A stretch of DNA of 64,000 nucleotides from Leucobacter chromiireducens subsp. chromiireducens (GTDB lineage Bacteria > Actinomycetota > Actinomycetes > Actinomycetales > Microbacteriaceae): NCBI RefSeq assembly GCF_016758255.1, contig NZ_QYAD01000003.1, positions 310,001-374,000 on the forward strand. The letters are read 5' to 3'. A program made the translations under genes and the position numbers. A model generated the notes under the pieces. That model was given only the letters and a program-made list of their open reading frames with translations, was not told the DNA's origin and made no database searches. This document shows, one piece after another, positions 26,926 through 35,460 of the stretch (position 1 is its first letter; every line of letters begins with the position of its first letter).

Positions 26926-28142
26926 GCCTGATCCTCCCCTGCTGCGCGCCGCGTCTCACGGAAGCTGTCGCGCACACGCCCAATCCACTCGCCGAGTGCG
27001 GCGAGATCCGGTTTTCCCCCCGCGAGCCGCGGGATCGAGTCTGTTTCGGTGACCCACTCGGGTACCGCGGCGACGCCCAATTGGGCGCGCACGGCCTCAC
27101 GCACCGCGGCGAACTCCAGCCGCTCGGTCTCCCCGGCAAGCTCTACCACGAGGGTGACGCGCTCCCCCCACTCGGGGTGCGGTGCGGCGAACGCGACGGC
27201 AGAGGCCCAACCGGTGAGCTCGCGCACCACGCGCTCCACCTCGTCGAGCGACACGTTGATGCCGCCGGAAATGAGTACACGATCGAGGCGTCCAGTGACG
27301 GTCAGCATGCCGCCCAAGAGTTCCCCGGCGTCGCCGGTGCGATACCACCGGGCGGGCACGCCATCGCGCCCGACCTCGGTAATGAATTTCTCTGCAGTGA
27401 GCTGCGGATCCCCCAGGTAGCCGAGCGCGAGCGCCGAGCCCGCGAGCTGCACCTCGCCCGCGCGAATGCGCACCCGGGTGTCGCCGATCTCGACGCCGTC
27501 GTAGACGCAGCCGCCCGCGGTCTCCGTCATGCCGTAGCTGCGCTTCAGCGCGACGCCGAGCTCGTGGCAGCGCTGCCGCAGCGCCACGGATACCGCTTGC
27601 CCTCCGACGAGCACGGCGTCAAAGCGGCGCAGCGTCTCGGCCGCAGCCGGGTCTGCCGCCGCAAGGTCGAGCAGCCGCGTGAGCTGCACCGGCACCAGCG
27701 ACACGTAGCGTCGCTCAGCGCTCATCGTGTCCGCGGCTGCGAGCAGCGCCGCGGGATCGAACGGGCCGTCGAAGAACACCGGGTCGATGCCGCTGCGCGC
27801 GCTGCGCACGAGCATCTGGATGCCCGAGATCAGGTGGCTCGGCAGGGCGACGAGCCACTGCCCCGGGCCGCCGAATCGCTCGTGCGTGGCGTCGGCGCTC
27901 GCGATGAGGGACGCCGCGGAGAGGGCAACCGCCTTCGGGATCCCACTCGAGCCAGAGGTGCGCACCACAAGCGCCGTGCCCTCGAGGAGTGGGGTGTCGA
28001 GCAGTTCAGCCACCACTGCGTCATCCGTCCCCGGAGGCACGGGGAACACGGGGGCGCCGCCCGCAAGCGCGTCCTGCAGGGCGGCCAGCAGCCAGGCGCG
28101 ATCATCGGTTGGGATGGCGCGAAGTCCGGAGTGCGAAGTCAC
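26922..28142 (-). CDS. menE: o-succinylbenzoate--CoA ligase
   Basis: 406 residues from GTG at 28142 (VTSHSGLRAIP). The AMP-binding core has LVVRTSGSSGIPKAVALS (phosphate loop), YGMTETAGGCVYDG, WYRTGDAGE, and VLISGGINVSLDEVERV. The C-terminal lid ends with the acyl-adenylate lysine in RLAGGKPDLAAL. It activates o-succinylbenzoate to its CoA ester for MenB. It is short for an acyl-CoA ligase but normal for actinobacterial MenE. The longer upstream reading frame is rejected: its extra N-terminus is low-complexity Arg/Cys-rich sequence. Confidence 0.93.
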   Translation of the reverse strand: MTSHSGLRAIPTDDRAWLLAALQDALAGGAPVFPVPPGTDDAVVAELLDTPLLEGTALVVRTSGSSGIPKAVALSAASLIASADATHERFGGPGQWLVALPSHLISGIQMLVRSARSGIDPVFFDGPFDPAALLAAADTMSAERRYVSLVPVQLTRLLDLAAADPAAAETLRRFDAVLVGGQAVSVALRQRCHELGVALKRSYGMTETAGGCVYDGVEIGDTRVRIRAGEVQLAGSALALGYLGDPQLTAEKFITEVGRDGVPARWYRTGDAGELLGGMLTVTGRLDRVLISGGINVSLDEVERVVRELTGWASAVAFAAPHPEWGERVTLVVELAGETERLEFAAVREAVRAQLGVAAVPEWVTETDSIPRLAGGKPDLAALGEWIGRVRDSFRETRRAAGEDQA

Positions 28143-28198
28143 CCCTCCAGGGTACTCGCTGCACCGCGGCGCTCGCGCGCTCGACGGACGGTTGCGCC

Positions 28199-28954
28199 TT
28201 ACGCGAGCTCGTTCGCAGCGCGCGTGAGCTCGGTCACCGCACGCTCCACAATCGCGTCGGTCATGCGCGCGTTCGGTCCGGAGATGGAAAGCGCTGCCGG
28301 GGGCACCGCACCGGGCACCGCAACCGCGATGCACCGCACCCCCACCTCCTGCTCTCCGTCGTCGATCGCGAAACCGCGACGGCGAGTCTCGCGCAGGTCG
28401 GCAAGCAGCGCCTCCTCGCTCGTGATACTCGTCGGCGTGTAGGCCGGCATGCCGGTGCGGGCGAGGATCTCGCGGACGCGCCGCTCGGGCAGGGTGGCGA
28501 GCATCGCCTTTCCCACGCCGCTCGCGTGCGGCAGCACACGTCGCCCCACTTCAGTGAACATGCGCATGCGGTGCCGAGAGGGCACCTGCGCAACATAGGC
28601 CACCAGGTCACCATCGAGCACCGCAAGGTTCGCGGTCTCCTGCGCGGCCTCCTCGAGCTGGATCAGTGCCCCGCGCGCCGACTCCGCGAGCGGCGGTGTG
28701 GCACGCTCGCCGAGGCCGATGAGCCGCGGGCCGAGCGCGTAGTCGCGCGTTTCGAGCTGACGCGCCACCCCGAGATCGAGCAGGGTGCGCAGCAACCGGT
28801 GCGCGGTGGGCACTGCGAGGCCCGTGCGCGCGGCGATCTCGGCGAGCGGGAGCGGGGTGTCGGCCGTCGCAAGCGCTTCGAGCAGGCTGAACGCGCGCGC
28901 AACCGACTGCACCTGTCCGCCGCCAGAGGCGGGGACCGAGGGTTCGGATCTCAT
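28199..28954 (-). CDS. IclR-family transcriptional regulator
   Basis: 251 residues. The N-terminal winged HTH reads [20 protein letters not shown] then [15 protein letters not shown]. The C-terminal IclR ligand domain contains [15 protein letters not shown] and the end-region [20 protein letters not shown], both diagnostic. Members commonly control glyoxylate or aromatic metabolism. It is divergent from malate synthase G with a palindrome GGAGTGAATACTCC between them, so it probably regulates glcB and itself, with glyoxylate or a relative as effector (inferred). Confidence 0.9.
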   Translation of the reverse strand: MRSEPSVPASGGGQVQSVARAFSLLEALATADTPLPLAEIAARTGLAVPTAHRLLRTLLDLGVARQLETRDYALGPRLIGLGERATPPLAESARGALIQLEEAAQETANLAVLDGDLVAYVAQVPSRHRMRMFTEVGRRVLPHASGVGKAMLATLPERRVREILARTGMPAYTPTSITSEEALLADLRETRRRGFAIDDGEQEVGVRCIAVAVPGAVPPAALSISGPNARMTDAIVERAVTELTRAANELA

Positions 28955-28967
28955 GATTCCATCATAC

Positions 28968-28981
28968 GGAGTGAATACTCC
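28968..28981. promoter_or_regulatory. candidate IclR operator upstream of glcB
   Basis: GGAGT-GAAT-ACTCC, a perfect 5-bp inverted repeat with a 4-base spacer, 14 bases upstream of the IclR start and 74 bases upstream of glcB. Size and symmetry match known IclR-type sites. Function inferred from position. Confidence 0.4.
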
Positions 28982-29054
28982 AAAACAGCAATCGGCCTCC
29001 TATCGTGGGCTGTGGCGCGAAGCAGCGCCCACCGCCCCCAGCATTGGAGCTCGC

Positions 29055-31298
29055 ATGACCGCATACGCGTCCCGCGCCGACCTTTCTGTCGCCGAACCGA
29101 TCCTCGCTTTCGCCGAGGAGAGCCTGTCGCGGCACCAGATCGACCCCGACACGTTTTGGGCGGGGGTGAGCGCGATCGTCCACGAACTTGCGCCACGCAA
29201 CGCCGAGCTGCTGCGCACCCGCGATGAGCTGCAGGCCCGCATCGATGCGTTTCACCAGGCCCAGCCCGGCATCCCCGAGCCCGCCGCCTACCGCGCGTTC
29301 CTCACGGAGATCGGCTACCTTGCACCCGAGCCCGGCGAGGTGCGCGCGACAACCACCAACGTCGCACCCGAGATCGCCAGCATGGCGGGCCCGCAGCTTG
29401 TCGTGCCGATCCTCAACGCACGCTTTGCGCTCAACGCGGTGAATGCACGCTGGGGCTCGCTCTACGACGCGCTCTACGGCACCGACGCCATCTCGCAGGA
29501 GGGCGAGCTCGCCCCCGGCGCGAGCTACAACCCTGCGCGCGGCGCCGCGGTAATCGCGCACGGCCGAGAGCTGCTCGACACGATTGCGCCGCTTGTCGTG
29601 CACTCCGCCAGCTCGCTCGCCTCCGATCCCGAGCGAGGCGACGCCCCCTCGCACGCCGCGGCAACGGCGTACTCGGTTGTCGACGGCGAACTCCGCGTGG
29701 CGCTCGACGAATCCACCACTGCGGTTCTCGCCGATCCCGCAACGTTTGTTGGCTACACGGGCGAGCCCGCGGCCCCGACCTCGATCATGCTCGTGCACCA
29801 CGGCCTCCACGCCGAGATCGTCATCGACCGGACCGGGCAGATCGGCGCGGGCGACGCAGCGGGCGTGCAGGACATCGTGCTTGAGGCCGCCCTCACCACC
29901 ATCATGGATCTCGAGGACTCCGTTGCCGCCGTCGACGCCGAGGACAAGGCGCTCGGGTACCGCAACTGGCGCGGCCTCATGGATGGCTCGCTCACCGAGG
30001 AGGTCGCGAAGGGTGGCAAGACCTTCACCCGCCGTATGAACCCCGACCGGGTCATCACGTCACCCCAGGGCGAGGAACTCACGCTGGCCGGCCGCTCCGT
30101 GCTGTTCGTGCGCAACGTCGGCCACCTCATGCTCGGCGATTCGATCCTCGACCAGACGGGCGCGTGGACTCCCGAGGGGATCATTGACGCGATCATGACG
30201 GCGCTCGGCTCGCTCGATGACCTGCGCGGCGCGCAGGCGAACTCGCGCACGGCGTCCATGTACATCGTGAAGCCCAAGATGCACGGCCCCGCCGAGGCCG
30301 CGTTCACGGCCGAGCTGTTCGCTCGCGTCGAGCAGCTGCTTGGCCTGCCCGCCCTCACGCTGAAGGTCGGAATCATGGACGAGGAGCGTCGCACCTCCGC
30401 GAACCTCGCCGCCACGATCGCTGCGGCGGCCGACCGCGTCGCCTTCATCAACACGGGCTTCCTCGACCGCACGGGCGACGAGATCCACACCTCCATGCAC
30501 GCCGGGCCATTCCTCCCGAAGGCCGCCATCCGCACGGAGCCGTGGCTGCCGGCCTACGAAGCGCGGAACGTGACGATCGGTGTCGCTTGCGGGCTCGACG
30601 AGCACGCACAGATCGGCAAGGGGATGTGGGCAATGCCCGACCTCATGGCCGCCATGCTCGAGCAGAAGATCGGGCACGTGCGCGCGGGGGCCTCGACCGC
30701 CTGGGTGCCCTCCCCCACCGCGGCAACGCTGCACGCCACCCATTACCACCGGGTGGACGCGTTCGCGGCGCGCGCTGAGCTGGTTGCCGCCGCCGCCGCG
30801 GACCCCGCGAACGCGGAGCGCGCGCTCGCAGACCTGCTCACCGTGCCGCTCGCGGGGCCGGGGGACCTCGACGCAGAGACCGTCGCAGCGGAGCTCGAGA
30901 ACAGTTCGCAGTCGATCCTCGGCTACGTGGTGCGCTGGATCGACCAGGGCGTTGGCTGCTCGAAGGTGCCCGACATTCACGACATCGGGCTCATGGAAGA
31001 TCGGGCCACCCTGCGCATCTCCGCCCAGTTGCTCGCCAACTGGTTGCTGCACGGCGTGATCAGTGAGGCTGAGGTCGATGCGGCACTGACCCGCTGCGCG
31101 GCCGTAGTGGACCGCCAGAACGCCGCCGATCCGGAGTACGAGCAGCTGCTCGGCGCCGACGGCGAGACGCCCGGCATCGCATTCACGGCCGCACGCCGCC
31201 TCATCGTCGAGGGCGGGGCGCAGCCGAGTGGCTACACGGAGCCCCTGCTGCACGAGCTGCGCCGCGCGAAGAAGGCCGAGCAGGCCGCACTCGTGTAG
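29055..31298 (+). CDS. glcB: malate synthase G
   Basis: 747 residues from ATG at 29055, the size of the monomeric G isoform (about 720-740) and not the A isoform. Key stretches: [63 protein letters not shown] and [15 protein letters not shown], which cover the Mg2+/glyoxylate and acetyl-CoA sites. It condenses glyoxylate with acetyl-CoA to malate. No isocitrate lyase gene is adjacent, so the glyoxylate source may be glycolate, purine or other catabolism. The divergent IclR gene is the likely regulator. Confidence 0.95.
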   Translation: MTAYASRADLSVAEPILAFAEESLSRHQIDPDTFWAGVSAIVHELAPRNAELLRTRDELQARIDAFHQAQPGIPEPAAYRAFLTEIGYLAPEPGEVRATTTNVAPEIASMAGPQLVVPILNARFALNAVNARWGSLYDALYGTDAISQEGELAPGASYNPARGAAVIAHGRELLDTIAPLVVHSASSLASDPERGDAPSHAAATAYSVVDGELRVALDESTTAVLADPATFVGYTGEPAAPTSIMLVHHGLHAEIVIDRTGQIGAGDAAGVQDIVLEAALTTIMDLEDSVAAVDAEDKALGYRNWRGLMDGSLTEEVAKGGKTFTRRMNPDRVITSPQGEELTLAGRSVLFVRNVGHLMLGDSILDQTGAWTPEGIIDAIMTALGSLDDLRGAQANSRTASMYIVKPKMHGPAEAAFTAELFARVEQLLGLPALTLKVGIMDEERRTSANLAATIAAAADRVAFINTGFLDRTGDEIHTSMHAGPFLPKAAIRTEPWLPAYEARNVTIGVACGLDEHAQIGKGMWAMPDLMAAMLEQKIGHVRAGASTAWVPSPTAATLHATHYHRVDAFAARAELVAAAAADPANAERALADLLTVPLAGPGDLDAETVAAELENSSQSILGYVVRWIDQGVGCSKVPDIHDIGLMEDRATLRISAQLLANWLLHGVISEAEVDAALTRCAAVVDRQNAADPEYEQLLGADGETPGIAFTAARRLIVEGGAQPSGYTEPLLHELRRAKKAEQAALV

Positions 31299-31299
31299 T

Positions 31300-31336
31300 G
31301 AGCGTGGGTGGGCGGCCGGGCCGCCCACCCACGCTC
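31300..31336. terminator. bidirectional terminator, perfect 18-bp stem
   Basis: GAGCGTGGGTGGGCGGCC, one central base, then its exact reverse complement. It starts two bases after the glcB stop and ends seven bases before the stop of the convergent menB gene, ideally placed to end both transcripts. Confidence 0.8.
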
Positions 31337-31343
31337 CCGCGCC

Positions 31344-32258
31344 CTAGAAGTGGTACGGGAACGGGCTCCAGTCGGGCTCGCGCTTCTCGAGGAACGAGTC
31401 GCGCCCCTCGACGGCCTCATCGGTGCCGTAGGCGAGGCGCGTAGTCTCGCCGGCGAAGAGCTGCTGGCCCACGATCCCGTCGTCCACCGCGTTCATCGCG
31501 TACTTCAGCATGCGGATCGCGGTGGGCGACTTTCCGAGAATGGTGCGCGCCCACGCAATGCCCGTGCGCTCCAATTCCGCGTGCGGCACGACCTCGTTCA
31601 CCGCACCGATCTCGCGCGCCCGCTCGGCGTCGTAGGTCTCCGCGAGGAAGAAGATCTCGCGCGCGAACTTCTGCCCGACCTGACGGGCAAAGTAGGCGCT
31701 GCCGTAGCCGGCGTCGAACGACCCCACATCGGCGTCCGTCTGCTTGAACTTCGCGTGCTCGCGGCTCGCGATCGTCAGGTCGCACACCACGTTGAGTGAG
31801 TGTCCGCCGCCCGCCGCCCACCCGGGCACCAGCGCGATGACCACCTTCGGCATGAACCGGATGAGGCGCTGCACCTCGAGAATGTGCAGGCGGCCTGCGC
31901 GTGCCCGCTCTTCGGGCCCAACCGCCGTCTCCGAGTCGGCGTACTTGTAGCCGTCGCGCCCGCGGATGCGCTGGTCGCCGCCGGAGCAGAACGCCCAGCC
32001 GCCGTCGCGCTCCGACGGCCCGTTGCCGGTGAGCAGCACGACGCCCACGCGCGGGTTCACCCGCACCCGATCGAGCGCATCGTAGAGCTCGTCGACGGTG
32101 TGCGGGCGGAACGCGTTGCGCACCTCCGGGCGGTCGAACGCGATGCGCGCGATCCGACCGTCAAGGCTCAGGTGCGCGGTGATGTCGGTGTAGCCGGCCG
32201 CGCCGGGGGCGAGCTCCCACTCGGCGGGGTCGAAGAGTTCGGAAACCTGCTGCGTCAT
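31344..32258 (-). CDS. menB: 1,4-dihydroxy-2-naphthoyl-CoA synthase
   Basis: A 304-residue crotonase-fold enzyme. IAFDRPEVRNAFRPHTVDEL, WAFCSGGDQRIRGRDGY (MenB-specific, providing the oxyanion hole and bicarbonate site) and VPGWAAGGGHSLNVVCDLTI are present, with FDAGYGSAYFARQVG completing the active site. It closes the second ring of the naphthoquinone from o-succinylbenzoyl-CoA. A stand-alone promoter is likely. The usual next step, MenI/MenH-type thioesterase, has no recognisable gene here. Confidence 0.95.
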   Translation of the reverse strand: MTQQVSELFDPAEWELAPGAAGYTDITAHLSLDGRIARIAFDRPEVRNAFRPHTVDELYDALDRVRVNPRVGVVLLTGNGPSERDGGWAFCSGGDQRIRGRDGYKYADSETAVGPEERARAGRLHILEVQRLIRFMPKVVIALVPGWAAGGGHSLNVVCDLTIASREHAKFKQTDADVGSFDAGYGSAYFARQVGQKFAREIFFLAETYDAERAREIGAVNEVVPHAELERTGIAWARTILGKSPTAIRMLKYAMNAVDDGIVGQQLFAGETTRLAYGTDEAVEGRDSFLEKREPDWSPFPYHF

Positions 32259-32301
32259 GCCCCCAGCCTATTCCGCGCGGCCCCACATGAGCGGCCTGCC
32301 C

Positions 32302-33033
32302 CTACGAGACGGCGACGCCGAACAGCAAGCCAATCGCGTACGTTGCGATCATCGTCGCACCGCCCATCACGATGTTGCGCAGGATCGCGGGGCCCCGCGG
32401 CGCCTTCCCCAGCACCGCGCTGATCCATCCGGTGAGCAGCAGCCCGATCAGCACGGCGACCGCGGCGACCCACACCCGGGACTCGCCAACGGGCAGCAGG
32501 ATGACCGCGAGCGGGATCAGGGCCCCCACGCTGAACGCAACGAACGAGGACACCGCGGCCACCCATGGGCTCGTGTACTCGTCGGGGTCGATCCCCAGCT
32601 CGACTTCGGCGTGCGCGGCAAGCGCGTCGTGCGCGGTCAGCTCTTCGGCGACCTGCTGCGCGAGCTCGGGCGAGAGCCCCCGCTGCTCGTACAGCCCCGC
32701 GAGCTCACGCAGTTCCTCCTCGGGCATTTCGGCGAGCTCGCGCTTCTCCTTCGCGATCATCGCCCGCTCGGTATCCCGCTGGGTACTCACGGACACGTAC
32801 TCGCCCCCGGCCATCGAGAACGCGCCGGCGACGAGCGCCGCAAGCCCGGCCGTTGCGATCGCCAGCACGTTTCCCGGCGTCGCCCCTGCCACACCGATGA
32901 CCACGCCCGCGGTCGACACGATGCCATCGTTCGCGCCGAGTACCCCGGCACGCAACCAGTTGAGCCGCTGCCCCAGGTTCTCGTGCGGTTCGTGCGGGTG
33001 CTGGCCCGGTGCGGTGACTGCCTTCTCGCTCAT
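32302..33033 (-). CDS. VIT1/CCC1-family membrane protein
   Basis: 243 residues from MSEKAVTAPG. The N-terminal HENLGQRLNWLRAGVLGAND with GIVSTAGVVIGVAGA is the VIT signature helix pair; SMAGGEYVSVSTQRDTERAM is the second. A charged cytoplasmic segment rich in Glu (metal-binding domain) precedes two to three C-terminal helices. VIT/CCC1 proteins move Fe2+ or Mn2+ out of the cytoplasm; bacterial substrate inferred only. Divergent from menC. Confidence 0.88.
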   Translation of the reverse strand: MSEKAVTAPGQHPHEPHENLGQRLNWLRAGVLGANDGIVSTAGVVIGVAGATPGNVLAIATAGLAALVAGAFSMAGGEYVSVSTQRDTERAMIAKEKRELAEMPEEELRELAGLYEQRGLSPELAQQVAEELTAHDALAAHAEVELGIDPDEYTSPWVAAVSSFVAFSVGALIPLAVILLPVGESRVWVAAVAVLIGLLLTGWISAVLGKAPRGPAILRNIVMGGATMIATYAIGLLFGVAVS

Positions 33034-33124
33034 GCTCTGATTGTTGCCCTGAACCAGGCGACGCACAAGCGCCCCCGGGCGTCGGCTGCTCAGTGCGGCG
33101 GCCGGCCGCGGCTACCCTGGGGGC

Positions 33125-34147
33125 ATGAGCGCCAATCAGATTGGGATCCCGCCCCTCGACGAGGTACTGAGCGCCGTCCGCGTGGTCGCGATCCCCACGC
33201 GCACGCGGTTCCGCGGGATCACCGTGCGCGAAGCGGCGATCTTCGCGGCACCGGAGGGGGCGAGCGAGTTCTCCCCGTTCACCGAGTACGGCGACGCGGA
33301 GGCAAGCGCGTGGCTCGCGGCGGCGCTCGACTTTGGGTGGCAGCCGCAGCCCAAGGCGCATCGCGAACGCATTGAGGTGAACGCGACGGTGCCCGCGGTG
33401 ACACCCGCCGAGGTGCCCGGCATCCTCGCGCGCTTCCCCGGCTGCCGCACCGCGAAGGTGAAGGTGGCCGAGCGCGGGCAGAGCCTCGCGGACGACATTG
33501 CGCGCGTGCGGGCGGTGCGCGCGGCGATGGGCCCGGCGGCGCGCGTGCGCGTGGATGCGAACACGGGCTGGTCGGTTGCCGAGGCGGTGACCGCGCTGGC
33601 TGCGCTCGCCGAGTTCGGGCTCGACTATGCGGAGCAGCCCTGCGTGTCCGTCGGCGAGCTCGCCGAGGTGCGCACCCGGCTCGCCGCCGCGGGCGTGCCC
33701 GTGCGCATCGCCGCAGACGAGAGCGTGCGCAAGGCCGCCGACCCCCTCGCGGTGGCGCGGGCGGGCGCGGCAGACCTCATCATTGTGAAGGCGCAGCCCC
33801 TCGGCGGTGTCGCCCGCGCGCTGGAGATCGTTGCCGAGGCGGGCCTGCCCGTGGTGGTATCGAGTGCGCTCGACACCTCGGTCGGCATCGCGATGGGCAC
33901 CCAGCTCGCCGCGGCGCTGCCCGACGGCATGCTCGCGGGCGCGTGCGGGCTCGGCACGGTCGCGCTGCTCGACGGGGATGTCACCCGGGCGTCACTCGTG
34001 CCGGAGGAGGGCTCGATTCCGGTCGGCCGCCCACCCCTCGATCCCGATCTGCTGGATCGCTATGCGGCAGCGCCCGAGCGCATCGCCTGGTGGCGGGAGC
34101 GCGTGGCGCGGTGCCACGCACTCCTCACCGACCCGCGCGAGCGTTAG
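33125..34147 (+). CDS. menC: o-succinylbenzoate synthase
   Basis: A 340-residue enolase-superfamily enzyme. TAKVKVAERG holds the KxK catalytic lysine pair, VRVDANTGWSV the first metal Asp, YAEQP the second ligand Glu, RIAADESV the third Asp, and IIVKAQPLGG the second-side lysine. It dehydrates SHCHC to o-succinylbenzoate, the substrate of MenE. The 3' end overlaps the convergent MetE-like gene by 4 bases. The divergent start is 91 bases from the VIT gene. Confidence 0.92.
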   Translation: MSANQIGIPPLDEVLSAVRVVAIPTRTRFRGITVREAAIFAAPEGASEFSPFTEYGDAEASAWLAAALDFGWQPQPKAHRERIEVNATVPAVTPAEVPGILARFPGCRTAKVKVAERGQSLADDIARVRAVRAAMGPAARVRVDANTGWSVAEAVTALAALAEFGLDYAEQPCVSVGELAEVRTRLAAAGVPVRIAADESVRKAADPLAVARAGAADLIIVKAQPLGGVARALEIVAEAGLPVVVSSALDTSVGIAMGTQLAAALPDGMLAGACGLGTVALLDGDVTRASLVPEEGSIPVGRPPLDPDLLDRYAAAPERIAWWRERVARCHALLTDPRER

Positions 34148-35346
34148 ACGCGCACGCGGCGGGCGCCCTCACCGAGCGCCTCAAGCTTCGCCCACGCGAT
34201 CTGCGGGTGCACTCGGCCGCCCAGGCCGCAGTCCGTCGCGGCAATGACGCGCTCGGGGCCGACGATCTTCGCGAAGCGCTCAATGCGCTGCGCAACGAGG
34301 TCCGGGTGCTCAACGAGGTTGGTCGAGTGGCCGACGACACCGGGAACCAGGATCAGGTCGTCCGGGATCAGGTCCTTCTGGTCTTCCCAGACCGCCCATT
34401 CGTGCTCGTGGCGCGCGTTCGCGGCCTCGAAGGAGATCTGGCCGACCTTCGCGCCGAGCACCGTCTTCAGGATGTGCTTCAGCTCGATATCGGTGGTGTG
34501 CGGCCCGTGCCACGAGCCCCAGCACAGGTGCAGTCGGATCTGTTCCTTCGGCAGCCCCTCGATGGCCTGGTTGATCGCGTCGATGCGGATCTGCGTGAAC
34601 GCGAGGTAGTCAGCCACGCTCGGCTCGGGGTTGATCTGATCCCAGTTCTCGGCGAGCGAGGGATCATCGAGCTGCAGGATCAGGCCGGCGTCGGTCACCG
34701 CGCGGTACTCCTCGCGCAGCGCCGCGGCCCAGGCGTCGATGTGCTCCTGCTCGCTGCCGTAGAACTCGTTCTCGATGCGTGCTGCCGAACCCGGCGCGAT
34801 CGCGGTGAGGAAGCCACGCTCGCCGGGCTGGAGGGCTGCCGCGAGGTTGCGGGTGTCCGCTGCGATCGCCTCCTGCCCCGTGTAAGTGATGGGGCCCGTC
34901 GTCGCGGGGAACGCCGTGGCGTTCTTGCCCACACTGATGCCGCTCTCCGGATCCTGGTACGCCTCCGCGAACGCGGTCCAGTCGCGACGGTCGGGGAACG
35001 TGGTGAGACGCACGTTGCCCGGCTCGGAGCGCACGGGCTCCTGGCTGAAGATGTCCTTGCCCGTGAGCTCGAGGCCCGAGGTGCGCTGGAACGAGTACGT
35101 CCACCAGGCGCCGTAATCGACCGCGTTCGACATCGCCTTGCCAAACTCGCCGTCGCCCGGCTGCGTGATGCCCGCGGCACGCTGGCGCTCCACCACGTCA
35201 CGCGTCGCCTCAGCGACAAGCGCATCGAACTCGGGCGTCGACTGCAGCGTGAAGCCGTCCTCTGCGAAGGTTCGGGCGGCGTTCGCCGCGATCAGGGCTT
35301 CCGTGCGGGGAAGACTGCCGGCGGTGGTCGTCTCAATGCGGGTCAT
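34144..35346 (-). CDS. MetE-like (cobalamin-independent methionine synthase II family) protein
   Basis: 400 residues, about half of a full MetE and matching the single-barrel C-terminal half only. Zinc ligands are visible: His and Cys in LHLCWGSWHGPH and Cys in IAATDCGLGGRVHP near the end. The substrate region LQLDDPSLAENW is also conserved. This short family includes methyltransferases acting on small thiols and epoxyalkane:CoM transferase-like enzymes, so homocysteine is not assured. It is read from the same strand as the acyl-CoA synthetase 114 bases upstream. That gap shows only short GTGACG-type repeats and no clear terminator. Confidence 0.78.
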   Translation of the reverse strand: MTRIETTTAGSLPRTEALIAANAARTFAEDGFTLQSTPEFDALVAEATRDVVERQRAAGITQPGDGEFGKAMSNAVDYGAWWTYSFQRTSGLELTGKDIFSQEPVRSEPGNVRLTTFPDRRDWTAFAEAYQDPESGISVGKNATAFPATTGPITYTGQEAIAADTRNLAAALQPGERGFLTAIAPGSAARIENEFYGSEQEHIDAWAAALREEYRAVTDAGLILQLDDPSLAENWDQINPEPSVADYLAFTQIRIDAINQAIEGLPKEQIRLHLCWGSWHGPHTTDIELKHILKTVLGAKVGQISFEAANARHEHEWAVWEDQKDLIPDDLILVPGVVGHSTNLVEHPDLVAQRIERFAKIVGPERVIAATDCGLGGRVHPQIAWAKLEALGEGARRVRV

Positions 35347-35460
35347 GCCTTGACCGTAGTGAGCGCGATGCCGCGGCTCCCAGTCGAGTGACGTTCGATG
35401 ACGACATGTGACGCCGCGTGACAGCCGGGGTCGCGCGGGCGCCTCATCCCCACCGGAAAA

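Noticed and set aside
34144-35346. Full methionine synthase metE
   Set aside because: Only the catalytic half is present (400 residues against about 760), so the gene symbol is not given.
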